64,000 nt of DNA from Methylobacillus flagellatus (GCF_005502435.1 NZ_SCOU01000001.1:310001-374000), one strand, 5' to 3'; positions 17,734 to 27,519 are shown, counted from the stretch's first letter. Program-made: numbers and translations. The notes: a model not told the origin generated them from the letters alone.

Positions 17734-18501
17734 ATGAGCGGCGAAGTCAGTATGTTGCGCCCTGCAGCCAGCAACCCGGCCATCCGTCCGGCGTTGACCG
17801 ATGCGCTGCGTGACAGCGTGGCGAGCAAGACAGCCGAACTGGTGGCGGCCTTGTCTGCCGCGGTCGCCGAGTTCGGTACAGAAGCCCAGATCACCTTCGC
17901 CAACAGCCTGGGTGCAGAGGACATGGTGCTCACCGATGTGATCCTGCGCAATGCCCTGCCCATCGAGATCTTCTCGCTGGATACCGGCCGTTTGCCTGTG
18001 GAGACCTACGACCTGATCGCCGAGGTGGAAAGCAAGTACGACACCCGCCTCAAGCTGTTCTTCCCGCAATCGGCACCAGTCGAGCAGTATGTGCGCATGC
18101 ACGGCATCAATGCCTTCTACACCTCGATCGAGCTGCGCAAGGCCTGCTGCCACATGCGCAAGGTGGAGCCCTTGCAGCGCGCCCTCAAAGACAAGAAAGC
18201 CTGGATCACCGGCATGCGTGCGCAGCAGTCCGCCACGCGCACCGATCTGCCTGCGCGTGAGTACGATGCAGGCAATGGCCTGGAAAAACTCAATCCGCTG
18301 GCGCAGTGGAGCGAGCAGGAAGTCTGGGCCTATATCCACCTGCATGCGGTGCCTTACAACAAGTTGCACGAGCAGTTCTACCCCAGCATAGGCTGCGCGC
18401 CGTGCACGCGTGCCGTCGCGCTGGGCGAAGACATACGCGCTGGCCGCTGGTGGTGGGAAGACCCCACCTCCAAGGAATGCGGCCTGCACGTCAAGAAATA
18501 A
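17734..18501 (+). CDS. cysH: Adenylyl-sulfate reductase, [4Fe-4S] type (CysH family)
   Basis: Reduces activated sulfate to sulfite with thioredoxin. The 255-residue protein carries the paired cluster cysteines (RKACCHMRKVEPL and GCAPCTRAV) diagnostic of iron-sulfur APS reductases, plus GMRAQQSATR and the C-terminal catalytic cysteine in KECGLH. Enzymes with this CC...CxxC signature normally use APS rather than PAPS, fitting the absence of cysC (APS kinase) in the operon. It starts three bases after the DUF934 stop. Confidence 0.93.
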   Translation: MSGEVSMLRPAASNPAIRPALTDALRDSVASKTAELVAALSAAVAEFGTEAQITFANSLGAEDMVLTDVILRNALPIEIFSLDTGRLPVETYDLIAEVESKYDTRLKLFFPQSAPVEQYVRMHGINAFYTSIELRKACCHMRKVEPLQRALKDKKAWITGMRAQQSATRTDLPAREYDAGNGLEKLNPLAQWSEQEVWAYIHLHAVPYNKLHEQFYPSIGCAPCTRAVALGEDIRAGRWWWEDPTSKECGLHVKK

Positions 18502-18515
18502 CCATAGAAATCGAT

Positions 18516-19451
18516 ATGACCACTCAAACAAAACAACCTTTATCGCACCTCGACTGGCTGGAAGCCGAGGCCATCCACATCCTGCGTGAAGTGGCTGGCC
18601 AGTGTTCCAACCCGGTATTGCTGTTCTCGGGCGGCAAGGATTCATTGTGTATCCTGCGTCTGGCCGAAAAAGCCTTCCGTCCTGGCCGTTTCCCCTTCCC
18701 GCTGCTGCATATCGATACCGGCCACAACTATCAGGAAGTGATCGACTTCCGTGACCAGCGTGCGGCCGAACTGGGCGAACGTCTGATCGTACGTTCGGTT
18801 GAAGACTCCATGAAACGCGGCACCGTGGTACTGAAGTCGCCGGACGAACCACGCAACAAGCATCAGTCGGTCACCCTGCTGGAATCCATCGAGGAATTCG
18901 GTTTTGACTGCTGTATCGGTGGTGCGCGTCGTGACGAGGAAAAGGCCCGTGCCAAGGAACGCATCATGAGTTTCCGTGACGAGTTCGGTCAGTGGGACCC
19001 AAAGAACCAGCGCCCCGAGCTATGGAACCTGTACAACGCGCGCAGCCACAAGGGCGAGAACATCCGCGCCTTCCCGATCTCCAACTGGACCGAGATGGAC
19101 GTGTGGCAATACATCGAGCGTGAGAACCTGCAACTGCCCAGCATCTATTTCGCCCATCAGCGCGATGTGGTGATGCGCGGTGGCGCCATCGTGCCGATCA
19201 ATGTGCCGCTAGCCAGTGGCGAAGTGATCAACCAGCCCAAAGCCGGTGAAGAGGTCATCAACATGCAGGTGCGCTTCCGTACCGTGGGCGACATCACTTG
19301 TACCGCGCCGGTGATCAGCGATGCTGACAATGTTGAAAAGATCGTGCTCGAGACAGCCACCACCACCATCACCGAGCGTGGTGCCACGCGTCTGGATGAC
19401 CAGACCTCGGATGCCTCGATGGAACAGCGCAAAAAAGAAGGTTACTTTTAA
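18516..19451 (+). CDS. cysD: Sulfate adenylyltransferase subunit 2
   Basis: Catalytic subunit making APS from ATP and sulfate. ATG 18516 gives 311 residues; the open frame further upstream lies within cysH. The PP-loop motif LFSGGKDSLC is near residues 37-46, and GGARRDEEKARAKER is characteristic. It is followed one base later by cysN, its GTPase partner. Confidence 0.95.
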   Translation: MTTQTKQPLSHLDWLEAEAIHILREVAGQCSNPVLLFSGGKDSLCILRLAEKAFRPGRFPFPLLHIDTGHNYQEVIDFRDQRAAELGERLIVRSVEDSMKRGTVVLKSPDEPRNKHQSVTLLESIEEFGFDCCIGGARRDEEKARAKERIMSFRDEFGQWDPKNQRPELWNLYNARSHKGENIRAFPISNWTEMDVWQYIERENLQLPSIYFAHQRDVVMRGGAIVPINVPLASGEVINQPKAGEEVINMQVRFRTVGDITCTAPVISDADNVEKIVLETATTTITERGATRLDDQTSDASMEQRKKEGYF

Positions 19452-19452
19452 G

Positions 19453-20760
19453 ATGTCCAATTTCGTACCACTCAATGATGTGCAAGCAGCACAGCACAAC
19501 GACAGCCTGCTACGTTTCATGACCTGTGGCAGTGTCGATGACGGCAAGAGCACCCTCATCGGCCGCCTGCTGTTCGACACCAAGACCATTCTGGCTGACA
19601 CGCTGACCCAGATCGAGAAGACCTCCAGGAAGCGCGGCATGGAAGCCGTGGACCTTTCGCTGCTCACCGACGGCCTGCAAGCCGAGCGCGAGCAAGGCAT
19701 CACCATCGACGTGGCGTACCGCTACTTCAGTACCGGCACGCGCAAATACATCATCGCCGATGCGCCGGGTCATGAACAGTACACGCGCAACATGGTCACC
19801 GCCGCGTCCACGGCCAATCTGGCCATCATCCTGATCGATGCGCGCAAGGGCGTGCTCACGCAGACGCGCCGCCACTCTTTCCTGGCACATCTGGTCGGCA
19901 TCCCGCATATCGTGGTGGCCGTCAACAAGATGGACCTGGTCAATTATGACCAGGCTGCCTACGACAAGATCTGTGCGGATTACCTGGCGTTCGCCACCGA
20001 GATCGGCTTGCAGCGTGCGGGACACGACATCCAGTTCATCCCCATGTCAGCACTGAACGGCGACATGATCGTGGACCGTGGCGATGCCATGGACTGGTAC
20101 CAGGGCCCGACCATGCTGGACATGCTGGAAGTGGCACCGACCGCGCACTCCGAGCGTGATGAACCGTTCCGCTTCCCGGTGCAGTTCGTGTGCCGTCCGC
20201 ATGCATCGGATGATCCTGAGCTGCATGATTTCCGTGGCTTCATGGGCCGTGTGGAATCCGGTGATGTCAGCGTGGGTGACGCCGTGACCGTGCTGCCTGC
20301 TGGTCATAGCTCCAAGGTGAAAGCCATCCTGCTCGGCGAACAGAGCCTCAGTACCGCCAGCACCGAACAATCCATCACCCTGCTGCTGGAAGACGAGATC
20401 GACACCTCCCGTGGTGACATGATCGTCAAGAGCGATCAGACCCTGGAGCCGGTGAAGCAGATCGAAGCCATGGTGTGCTGGTTGTCGGAAACGCCACTTT
20501 CCGCCGCACGCACCTACATCATCCGCCACACCACGCGCGAATCCAAGGCCAAGGTCGGCACCATCAGCTACAAAGTGGATGTCAACACACTGGAACAGCT
20601 GCCTGCGCAAGGTCTGGCCATGAACGACATCGCACGCATCAGCTTCCGCCTGGCACAGCCCCTGATGGTGGATGCTTACAGCGTGAACCGTGCCACGGGG
20701 GCGTTCATCGTGATCGATGAATCCACCAACAACACGGTTGGCGCCGGGATGATCATCTGA
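19453..20760 (+). CDS. cysN: Sulfate adenylyltransferase subunit 1 (GTPase)
   Basis: GTPase that drives APS synthesis with CysD. ATG 19453 begins one base after the cysD stop. G1 CGSVDDGKST, G3 DAPGHEQYTRN and G4 NKMD are visible, followed by EF-Tu-like domains 2 and 3. At 435 residues it is the stand-alone form with no fused CysC kinase domain, consistent with direct use of APS by the iron-sulfur CysH. Confidence 0.95.
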   Translation: MSNFVPLNDVQAAQHNDSLLRFMTCGSVDDGKSTLIGRLLFDTKTILADTLTQIEKTSRKRGMEAVDLSLLTDGLQAEREQGITIDVAYRYFSTGTRKYIIADAPGHEQYTRNMVTAASTANLAIILIDARKGVLTQTRRHSFLAHLVGIPHIVVAVNKMDLVNYDQAAYDKICADYLAFATEIGLQRAGHDIQFIPMSALNGDMIVDRGDAMDWYQGPTMLDMLEVAPTAHSERDEPFRFPVQFVCRPHASDDPELHDFRGFMGRVESGDVSVGDAVTVLPAGHSSKVKAILLGEQSLSTASTEQSITLLLEDEIDTSRGDMIVKSDQTLEPVKQIEAMVCWLSETPLSAARTYIIRHTTRESKAKVGTISYKVDVNTLEQLPAQGLAMNDIARISFRLAQPLMVDAYSVNRATGAFIVIDESTNNTVGAGMII

Positions 20761-20836
20761 GTTTTTACCAGATCGCCAAAATTCATTAAAATAGCGCCCA
20801 GGCCAGCATGCGGCGTACGCCATTAGAGGAAAAACC

Positions 20837-21160
20837 ATGACTTATGTAGTAACCGAGAACTGCATCCAGTGCAAATACACCGACTGTGTGGACGTTTGCC
20901 CGGTGGATTGCTTTGTGGAAGGCCCCAACTTCCTGGCCATCAATCCGGATGAATGCATAGACTGCACGCTGTGCGTGGCGGAATGCCCGGCAGAAGCCAT
21001 TTTTGCTGAAGATGATGTGCCGGCTGACCAGCAGGAATACATCGCGCTCAACGCGCGACTGGCCGAGTTGTGGCCGACCATCACCAGCCGCAAAGAGCCT
21101 TTGCCAGACGCCGATGCCATGAACGGCGCAGCAGGCAAGCGTGAGCTTCTGGTTGAATGA
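20837..21160 (+). CDS. fdxA: 7Fe ferredoxin FdxA
   Basis: 107-residue electron carrier. The cysteine pattern [19 protein letters not shown] and [17 protein letters not shown] gives one [3Fe-4S] and one [4Fe-4S] cluster with the long C-terminal tail of the Azotobacter FdI/FdxA family. It lies 76 bases after cysN, behind its own possible TAAAAT -10 element, and ends at a strong terminator. Donation to the neighbouring sulfite reductase is an attractive but unproven idea. Confidence 0.93.
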   Translation: MTYVVTENCIQCKYTDCVDVCPVDCFVEGPNFLAINPDECIDCTLCVAECPAEAIFAEDDVPADQQEYIALNARLAELWPTITSRKEPLPDADAMNGAAGKRELLVE

Positions 21161-21198
21161 TCGCACTGAAGCGATTGATTTAAAACTAAGATCAAAAT

Positions 21199-21226
21199 AA
21201 AAAAGGAGGCGTTCGCCTCCTTTTTT
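21199..21226. terminator. Bidirectional terminator between fdxA and hpt
   Basis: AAAAAAGGAGGC (21199-21210), loop GTTC, GCCTCCTTTTTT (21215-21226): a perfect 12-bp stem with A and T runs on each side, able to end transcription of fdxA (plus) and of the hpt operon (minus). Confidence 0.93.
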
Positions 21227-21256
21227 ACGTCTGTCATGCTGCGCTGCTACCCGTAT

Positions 21257-21838
21257 TCAATCACTCACCGCTGTAGGGGAAACTTCTTCTGGCAGTGCAT
21301 AGATGGCCGGCAGGTTGCGCCACCAGCCATAGACATCCATCCCGCAACCGAACACATAGCGGTTGGGCACCTGCAGACCGACATGATCGGCCCGGATCGG
21401 CTTTTCATGCCCGAGCAACTTCTCGGCCAGCACCGCAATCACCACGCGACTCGCGCCCTGCTCCAGGCATTTCTCGCGTATGGCCGCCAGCGTATGGCCC
21501 TCATCGAGAATGTCATCGATGAGCACCACGATGCGATCCTTGACGTGATGCGAGGGCAGCACCTTCCATAACAAGGTCTGGCCCTGTGTCTGGTTGTGAT
21601 AGCGACTGGCCTGCACATAGTCGAATTCCAGCGGAAAATCCAGCAACGGCAACAACTGCCCGGCCAGCACCACCGCACCACCCATCACACACAGCACCAA
21701 AGGCTGACTGTCGTGCAAGGTCAGTTTGAGCGCAGCTGCCAACTCGGCGATGGCCAGGCGCACGGCTGCCTCATCATGGATAAGGTCAGCGTGGGCCAAG
21801 TACTGCGCAGGAGGCAAGGTGGGGTCGAACAGCGTCAT
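21257..21838 (-). CDS. hpt: Hypoxanthine-guanine phosphoribosyltransferase
   Basis: Purine salvage enzyme attaching phosphoribose from PRPP to hypoxanthine or guanine. The 193-residue protein has the PRPP-binding motif VVLIDDILDEGHTL, an upstream CVMGGAVVLAGQLL loop and the purine-contacting LLGHEKPIRADHVG and VFGCGMDVYG segments. It is read after galU with a short gap and probably belongs to the same transcript. Confidence 0.9.
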   Translation of the reverse strand: MTLFDPTLPPAQYLAHADLIHDEAAVRLAIAELAAALKLTLHDSQPLVLCVMGGAVVLAGQLLPLLDFPLEFDYVQASRYHNQTQGQTLLWKVLPSHHVKDRIVVLIDDILDEGHTLAAIREKCLEQGASRVVIAVLAEKLLGHEKPIRADHVGLQVPNRYVFGCGMDVYGWWRNLPAIYALPEEVSPTAVSD

Positions 21839-21872
21839 GGTCAGAGCACTGGGTTCACAGCATTCACAGCAT

Positions 21873-22754
21873 TCAAAGCCCGGATTTCAGCGAGCGCATG
21901 TAGTGCATGAACTCATCGCCGATCTCGTCATGCTTCATCGCGAACTCCACGTTGGCCTGCACATACCCCAGCTTGCTGCCGCAATCATAGCGCTTGCCGT
22001 GGAAACGGTAGGCCAGCACCTGCTCATACTGCATGAGGGCTGCGATGCCATCGGTGAGTTGCAATTCACCGCCCTTGCCCGGCTTGATGTTCTCCAGGCA
22101 ATCGAAGATGCGTGGCGTCAGCACATAGCGCCCCACCACAGCCAGATTGGATGGCGCCTCTTCAGGCTTGGGTTTTTCCACGATGCTGTTGACCGTGAGC
22201 ACGTCAGTAGAGACAGCGCTTGCGTCGACGATGCCATAGCTAGCGGTGTCTTCGGGGGCGACATCTTCCACACCTAGCACACTGCTGCCCTTTTGCTGAT
22301 ACAGCTCGACCATCTGCTGCATGGCAGGCGTTTTTGCATCGATCAGGTCATCTGCTAGGATCACCGAGAACGGCTCATTGCCGACCACGGATTTGGCGGT
22401 CAGTACCGCATGCCCCAGACCCAGTGCTTCCGCCTGACGCAGGTAGATGCAGGTCACGCCCTTGGGGATGATGCTGCGTATCATCTCCAGCATCTTGGTC
22501 TTGCCGCTGGCCTCCAGCATCGCTTCCAGCTCGAACGACTTATCGAAATGGTCAGGGATGGAACGCTTGTTACGGCCATTCACGAAGATCAGCTCAGTGG
22601 CACCGGCGGCGATGGCCTCTTCTACTGCGTACTGGATCAATGGCTTATCAACGATAGGCAGCATCTCCTTGGGACTGGCTTTGGTGGCAGGCAGGAAACG
22701 CGTGCCCAGGCCAGCGACAGGAAATACCGCTTTGGTGATTTTCGACAATTTCAT
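21873..22754 (-). CDS. galU: UTP-glucose-1-phosphate uridylyltransferase
   Basis: Makes UDP-glucose for envelope polysaccharides. The 293-residue sequence shows the nucleotidyltransferase start [35 protein letters not shown], the metal-binding VILADDLID and the late [20 protein letters not shown] segment. Length and motif order match bacterial GalU. Confidence 0.95.
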   Translation of the reverse strand: MKLSKITKAVFPVAGLGTRFLPATKASPKEMLPIVDKPLIQYAVEEAIAAGATELIFVNGRNKRSIPDHFDKSFELEAMLEASGKTKMLEMIRSIIPKGVTCIYLRQAEALGLGHAVLTAKSVVGNEPFSVILADDLIDAKTPAMQQMVELYQQKGSSVLGVEDVAPEDTASYGIVDASAVSTDVLTVNSIVEKPKPEEAPSNLAVVGRYVLTPRIFDCLENIKPGKGGELQLTDGIAALMQYEQVLAYRFHGKRYDCGSKLGYVQANVEFAMKHDEIGDEFMHYMRSLKSGL

Positions 22755-22822
22755 GGCTCCCTTGTTTTGTTATTCCAGTTGGATTGTAGTCGATTTACTG
22801 CGGGTGCTGCTGCTGAAACGCA

Positions 22823-23239
22823 TCACCAGGAACCGCCAGTATAGCGTTTGATGTCACGCAACTGGCGCTTGGTCGGGCGTCCGGCGCCACGTTCACGTTG
22901 CGCATGGTCGGCTTCACGAGTGATAGCGGCTGTTTCGCGTTTTGCCACACTGGCGGCGGTTTCTTCGTAGAGCAAAGCCGCCTCAGGCGCGCCTCGCCGC
23001 TGGTTGGACAGTGCACGCACGGTGACCTCGATATCCATGTCCTTGTTGCGTATGGATACCGTCATGCCGATGCGCATCTCGCGGGCTGGTTTGACACGGT
23101 CGCCATCGATATGCACTTTACCGCTGTCCACCGCGTCGGTGGCCAGGCTGCGTGTCTTGAAGAAACGTGCTGCCCATAGCCACTTGTCCAGGCGGCATTT
23201 GTTGTCTTCCTGATCGCTGTCTTTATCGGTTTTTTTCAT
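22823..23239 (-). CDS. hslR: S4-domain RNA-binding heat shock protein 15 (Hsp15)
   Basis: Ribosome-associated protein that recycles stalled 50S subunits still carrying peptidyl-tRNA. The 138-residue protein has an S4 domain near residues 14-75 (CRLDKWLWAARFFKTRSLA and GKVHIDGDRVKPAREMRIG) and a basic C-terminal tail (RGAGRPTKRQLRDIKRY), the Hsp15 arrangement. Confidence 0.9.
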   Translation of the reverse strand: MKKTDKDSDQEDNKCRLDKWLWAARFFKTRSLATDAVDSGKVHIDGDRVKPAREMRIGMTVSIRNKDMDIEVTVRALSNQRRGAPEAALLYEETAASVAKRETAAITREADHAQRERGAGRPTKRQLRDIKRYTGGSW

Positions 23240-23302
23240 GGTCGGTTCACAGCCGATTAGCGGCTGAATAGCGGGCTGGATATTCCTGGCGGGGGCCCTG
23301 AC

Positions 23303-25447
23303 TCAAGGCGTGACCGCGACACGGTTGTGGTGGTGGTACTCACGCAGGCGCTGCAAGGTGTCGTGTGCCTGACGCAGCAAGGTGCCCTCGGCATAGTGAC
23401 CGTGCCCATCCGGCGCACCGATGGGCATGGGGCTCAGGCAGGCCAGACCGTCCAGCACATGGCGCATGCTATACAGATGGAACTGGCCAGCCGCTACCGC
23501 CTCCTGCACTTCGGCATCCAGCACCAGGTGACTCAGATTGCTTTCCGGGATCAATACGCCCTGCTCTCCATCCAGGCCCAGTTGCTGGCACAGACGGAAA
23601 TAGCCTTCGATCTTCTCATTCACGCCGCCGATGGCCATCACATCGCCATGCTGGTTCAGCGCGCCGGTCAGGGCCACGCCCTGACGTAGCGGCACACACG
23701 CCAGTGCAGACAGCAAGGCATACAGCTCGGCACAGGAGGCAGAATCGCCTTCCACACCGTGATATTCCTGCTCGAACACCAGGGCAGCATTGAGCGACAG
23801 CGGTGTCAGCGTCACGAACTGGCTGGTCAGCCAGCTTTGCAGGATGAACAGGCCCTTGTCATGATTGGGCCCGGTCATCTCCACTTCCCGGTCGATGTTG
23901 ATGATACCGGCCGCACCTGCGCTGCAGCGCGCCGAGATGCGCACCGGCGAGCCGAAGCTGGTGTCCCCCAGATCGATATGGGTGAGGCCATTGATCTGAC
24001 CTATCGCCTCACCACTGACGCGGATCAGGATCTCGCCATCTGCGATGGCATCGCGGAAGCCCTGCTCAGGCAATGCCGAGCGCAGCCTGCGCTGCTGCAT
24101 GGCATCTGTGACATGGGCAGCCAGTATCTGTGGCGACTGCTGCTGCAGCGCGATAGCCGCGCTCTCGATCAGCCATTGCTGCAACTCGCCAAAATGGGTA
24201 CTGAGACGGCGCTGATCCTCGACCTTGCGGTGCATGGCTTGCAGCAACAGGGCGACGGCGCCCGCGCTGCAGGCAGGCAGTTGCAAGGCCTGGCAGCGTG
24301 CCCGCAACCAGGTAGCGACGGCACGGTAGTTGTCGGCGTTGGCCGGCATGCGTTCACTGAAATCCACTTTGACTGGGAAGAAACCGGCCAGCTCTGGCAA
24401 GGTATCCTGTAACTGATCACGCTCTTCCGCGGTGGCGATCAGCACGATCTTGACATCCAGGGTCAACGGCTCAGGTTTCACTGCCAGTGCGCTGGCGTGT
24501 TGCCCGGAAACCGTCTCTTCCAGCTGGATACGGCCATTGCGTAGCACACGCAGCAGGCGGCCCAGCAGGTTGTTGTCTGTGTCGGCCAACAGGTCGCTCA
24601 GATGCAGCAGCAGCATGCCGCCGTGCGCCCGCAACAGATTGCCTGCACGCAAACGCAGCACATCCGCCTGGTTTTCCGAGGCATCGCAGCCACCGAACAG
24701 TGAGGCCAGGCTGGGATCGTCGTCGTGCAGCACTGGCGCCCCACCGTTGCTGCACAGATAGCGCTGGTCCACCAGCAGATTGGCGCGGTAACGGTTGAGG
24801 CAGGCTTCAAGCTGGTTCTCGGGTTCGCTACTCAGGTGTAGCTGCTGCAGTTGATCCAGCAGATCCTGGCGCAGCTCGGCCAACCAGCCCTCGAAGGCTG
24901 CAGCTTGCACGATGTGGGCACTGTGGTCGCGCTTGAGTTGCGCTATGCGCGCATCCAGCAAGGTGGCGACGGATTCCAGTGCACTGCTGCCTGGCCCGGC
25001 CTCTGCGACCGGCGTTTTCTCTGATTTGGCACCTGGTTCGATGCCTGCTGACGCTTCCTGCCACTGGCCCAGGATATGCCGCGCCAATTCACGTGTCATC
25101 TGCTCCAGCCCGCTACGCAGCAGGGCGCCGCTGGCAGCCTGCATATGCAGGGCCAGAGGTTTCTCAGGCGCAGAAAAATGATGCAAGTAGACCAGGTCTG
25201 CCGCAGCAGGCCAGCTGGCGGCGATGCGACGCATGGCGCTCAACATCAGCGAGGTGCGGCCACTGCCTGGCTCCCCTTCCACTAGCAGGTGCATACCGGG
25301 CTGGCGCAGCTGCAGGCCGAATTCGGCGGCTTGCCGGGCGCGTGGTTGTCCTATCCAGGTGCTGTTGTCTGCGGGTGTGTCCGCTGGCTCCAGCCAGGCC
25401 GGATCGATGACCACACTCAATTGTTCCGCTGCTAATCTGTTCAGCAT
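23303..25447 (-). CDS. LonB-like ATP-dependent protease (AAA+ plus S16 domain)
   Basis: Large 714-residue protein of the COG1067 type. An N-terminal AAA-type ATPase has Walker A GEPGSGRTSLM near residue 60 and a long inserted helical region. The C-terminal Lon protease domain carries the Ser-Lys dyad: serine in GVEGDSASCAEL (about residue 567) and lysine in GGVNEKIEGYF (about 610). It lacks the N-terminal LON substrate domain of housekeeping Lon. The family is present in many proteobacteria, but substrates are unknown. It lies between hslR and moaE on the same strand. Confidence 0.9.
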   Translation of the reverse strand: MLNRLAAEQLSVVIDPAWLEPADTPADNSTWIGQPRARQAAEFGLQLRQPGMHLLVEGEPGSGRTSLMLSAMRRIAASWPAAADLVYLHHFSAPEKPLALHMQAASGALLRSGLEQMTRELARHILGQWQEASAGIEPGAKSEKTPVAEAGPGSSALESVATLLDARIAQLKRDHSAHIVQAAAFEGWLAELRQDLLDQLQQLHLSSEPENQLEACLNRYRANLLVDQRYLCSNGGAPVLHDDDPSLASLFGGCDASENQADVLRLRAGNLLRAHGGMLLLHLSDLLADTDNNLLGRLLRVLRNGRIQLEETVSGQHASALAVKPEPLTLDVKIVLIATAEERDQLQDTLPELAGFFPVKVDFSERMPANADNYRAVATWLRARCQALQLPACSAGAVALLLQAMHRKVEDQRRLSTHFGELQQWLIESAAIALQQQSPQILAAHVTDAMQQRRLRSALPEQGFRDAIADGEILIRVSGEAIGQINGLTHIDLGDTSFGSPVRISARCSAGAAGIINIDREVEMTGPNHDKGLFILQSWLTSQFVTLTPLSLNAALVFEQEYHGVEGDSASCAELYALLSALACVPLRQGVALTGALNQHGDVMAIGGVNEKIEGYFRLCQQLGLDGEQGVLIPESNLSHLVLDAEVQEAVAAGQFHLYSMRHVLDGLACLSPMPIGAPDGHGHYAEGTLLRQAHDTLQRLREYHHHNRVAVTP

Positions 25448-25455
25448 GTGTAGCC

Positions 25456-25917
25456 CTATTGCGACTGCCAGCGCTGTTTGGCACTGTCATCGCTGCTACG
25501 GGCTTCGACCCAGCGCTCGCCACTGGCGCTGGCTTCCTTTTTCCAGAACGGGGCTTCGGTCTTGAGGTAATCCATGATGAACTCACAGGCCGAGAAGGCA
25601 TCGCCACGATGTGGGCTGGTGGTCACCACCAGCACGATCTGGTCCTGCGCCTGCAGACAGCCATAACGGTGGACGACCAGGGCATCATGCAGCGCCCAGC
25701 GCGTGGCAGCCTGCTGCACGATGGCCTGCAAGGCTTTTTCGGTCATGCCTGGGTAATGTTCCAGCGTCAGCGTGGAGACCTCGGCACCGTCGTTGATGTC
25801 ACGCACTTGACCGATGAAGGCCGCTACCGCGCCAGTGTCGCGTCGCGCCAGACGCAGACGGCTGATCTCTGCGCCCGCATCAAAATCCTCAAGCTGAACG
25901 CGCACTTCCACGCTCAA
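25456..25917 (-). CDS. moaE: Molybdopterin synthase catalytic subunit
   Basis: Transfers sulfur from thiocarboxylated MoaD to precursor Z to form molybdopterin. The 153-residue protein has GAVAAFIGQVRD, LEHYPGMTEKAL, VVHRYG and the active-site region SPHRGDAFSACEFIMDYLKTE with KKE soon after. Its ATG overlaps the moaD stop by four bases. Confidence 0.95.
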   Translation of the reverse strand: MSVEVRVQLEDFDAGAEISRLRLARRDTGAVAAFIGQVRDINDGAEVSTLTLEHYPGMTEKALQAIVQQAATRWALHDALVVHRYGCLQAQDQIVLVVTTSPHRGDAFSACEFIMDYLKTEAPFWKKEASASGERWVEARSSDDSAKQRWQSQ

Positions 25918-26171
25918 CCCCCTGTCACAGGTGGAAAAAATGCCACTTCGTCACCCGCCTTGATGACCGCCTCAGTGCCAACCAGTGCGTGATTGATGGC
26001 CGCACGTATCGCTTGCTGCCCGGAGAACATGGCCTGCCAGGCATCCCCCCGGCTGGCCAGATGCTGCATCAGCGCGGCGACGGTATCCACGCCTGCGGGC
26101 AGCTGCAATTGCTCGGTGGAATATTTCAAAGATTCTTTTAGACGGGCGAAATAGAGGACGGTGATCTGCAT
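25914..26171 (-). CDS. moaD: Molybdopterin synthase sulfur carrier subunit
   Basis: 85-residue ubiquitin-like sulfur carrier ending in the required Gly-Gly (FFPPVTGG). ATG 26171 gives the usual start MQITVLYFARLKES; the open frame extends upstream but without family similarity. The last glycine codon overlaps the moaE start, so the two subunits are coupled. Confidence 0.93.
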   Translation of the reverse strand: MQITVLYFARLKESLKYSTEQLQLPAGVDTVAALMQHLASRGDAWQAMFSGQQAIRAAINHALVGTEAVIKAGDEVAFFPPVTGG

Positions 26172-26205
26172 GTGGGGCGGCTTTAAGCTGGTCGTGATTG
26201 GGAGA

Positions 26206-27519
26206 TTAGTCGTTATCGCTATCGCTGAGTGGCAGCGCCGGTGTGATGCCATGGCTTTCCAGCTCCACACGCTCGATGCGCGCAAAACGGTCGGTGATCT
26301 TGCGGCTGCTGATGTGCACGTCTTCCACATCCTTGCTGGCCTGCTGGATATGCGTGGCCAGCTTCTTCATGCGCTCGTCGAAGCGCGCAAAGTCCTTGCC
26401 CAGCTTGCCCAGCTCGTCCTGGATGATATGCACCTGCTTGCGCGTCTCGGTATCTTTCAACACCGCACGTGCCGTGTTCAGCACGGCCATCAAGGTGGTG
26501 GGCGACACGATCCAGACCCGTTTGACCTGTGCGTATTCGACCAGATCACGGTGGTGCGCGTGGATCTCGGCGAACACGGCCTCGGCAGGCAGGAACATGA
26601 CGGCGCCGTCCGAAGTCACGTTGGGGATGATGTACTTGCTGGCGATGTCGTCGATATGCTTGCGTACGCCACTCTTGAACACGGCGGCGCTGGCTTTTTC
26701 CGCGCCCTCCAGGAACATGGCTTCGTAATTCTCCAGCGGGAATTTGGAATCCACCGCCACCAGACCGGTCGGTTCCGGCAGTTTGAGCACGCAATCGGCA
26801 CGCGTGTTGTTGGGGAAGGTGTACTGGAACTCGAAGGCGTTCTCCGGCAGCAGGTTGCGCACCAAGCCTTCCAATTGCACCTCGCCAAACGCGCCACGTG
26901 AACGCTTGTCGCCCAGCAGCTCTTGCAGACTGACCACATTGGTGGCCAGGCCGTCGATCTTCTTCTGCGCTTCATCGATCTTGGTCAGGTGCGTCATCAC
27001 ATTCAGGAAGGTCTCATTGGTCTTCTTGAAGCCCTCGTCCAGACGCTCCGACACCTTGCCACTGATCTGTTCCAGACGCTCTTCCACCACCTTGGTCAGC
27101 GCTTCGATACGCTGGCTGATCTGCTGGATGGCATTGCCCATGGTGGTCTGGATCAGCGCCTGCTCGGCCTTGCCCTGCTCGGCCAGGGTGATGTGCAGCT
27201 TTTCCAGGATGTTTTCACGCGTCTGCGCCAGACTTTGACCTTGCGACAACTGCAAAGCCTGCATGGCTTCGCGGGTCTGGGTCAGCTCCTGGGTCACCGA
27301 CAGCCGCAGGCGCTCGTTGCTGTCCAGCACGGCCTGATTCAGGCGGTCGCCCAGCTTGTTGAGGCCATCGTTCAGGTCACGCAACATGGCGAGGTGACGT
27401 TGTTCCAGCTGCTGCATCAACAGCGTGTCGTTGTCGTTGCGACGCAGCAGCTTCCAGGCCAGCCAGGCCAGGGTCAGCAGGTTGACGCTGACGATCAGGA
27501 GTAACAGGGTTTCGGTCAT
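26206..27519 (-). CDS. rmuC: DNA recombination protein RmuC
   Basis: 437-residue protein with an N-terminal membrane segment (about residues 5-24), a long coiled-coil region (about 40-190) and a C-terminal nuclease-like domain (RGAFGEVQLEGLVRNLLP, VAVDSKFPLENYEAMF and PNVTSDGAVMFLPAEAVFAE). RmuC limits inversions and rearrangements at short repeats. The motifs and length are typical. It is divergent from the CHASE2 gene. Confidence 0.93.
   Translation of the reverse strand: MTETLLLLIVSVNLLTLAWLAWKLLRRNDNDTLLMQQLEQRHLAMLRDLNDGLNKLGDRLNQAVLDSNERLRLSVTQELTQTREAMQALQLSQGQSLAQTRENILEKLHITLAEQGKAEQALIQTTMGNAIQQISQRIEALTKVVEERLEQISGKVSERLDEGFKKTNETFLNVMTHLTKIDEAQKKIDGLATNVVSLQELLGDKRSRGAFGEVQLEGLVRNLLPENAFEFQYTFPNNTRADCVLKLPEPTGLVAVDSKFPLENYEAMFLEGAEKASAAVFKSGVRKHIDDIASKYIIPNVTSDGAVMFLPAEAVFAEIHAHHRDLVEYAQVKRVWIVSPTTLMAVLNTARAVLKDTETRKQVHIIQDELGKLGKDFARFDERMKKLATHIQQASKDVEDVHISSRKITDRFARIERVELESHGITPALPLSDSDND

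Noticed and set aside
18306-18515. Extended N-terminus of cysD overlapping cysH
   Set aside because: CysD similarity begins at the ATG at 18516; the upstream part is an alternative frame of cysH.
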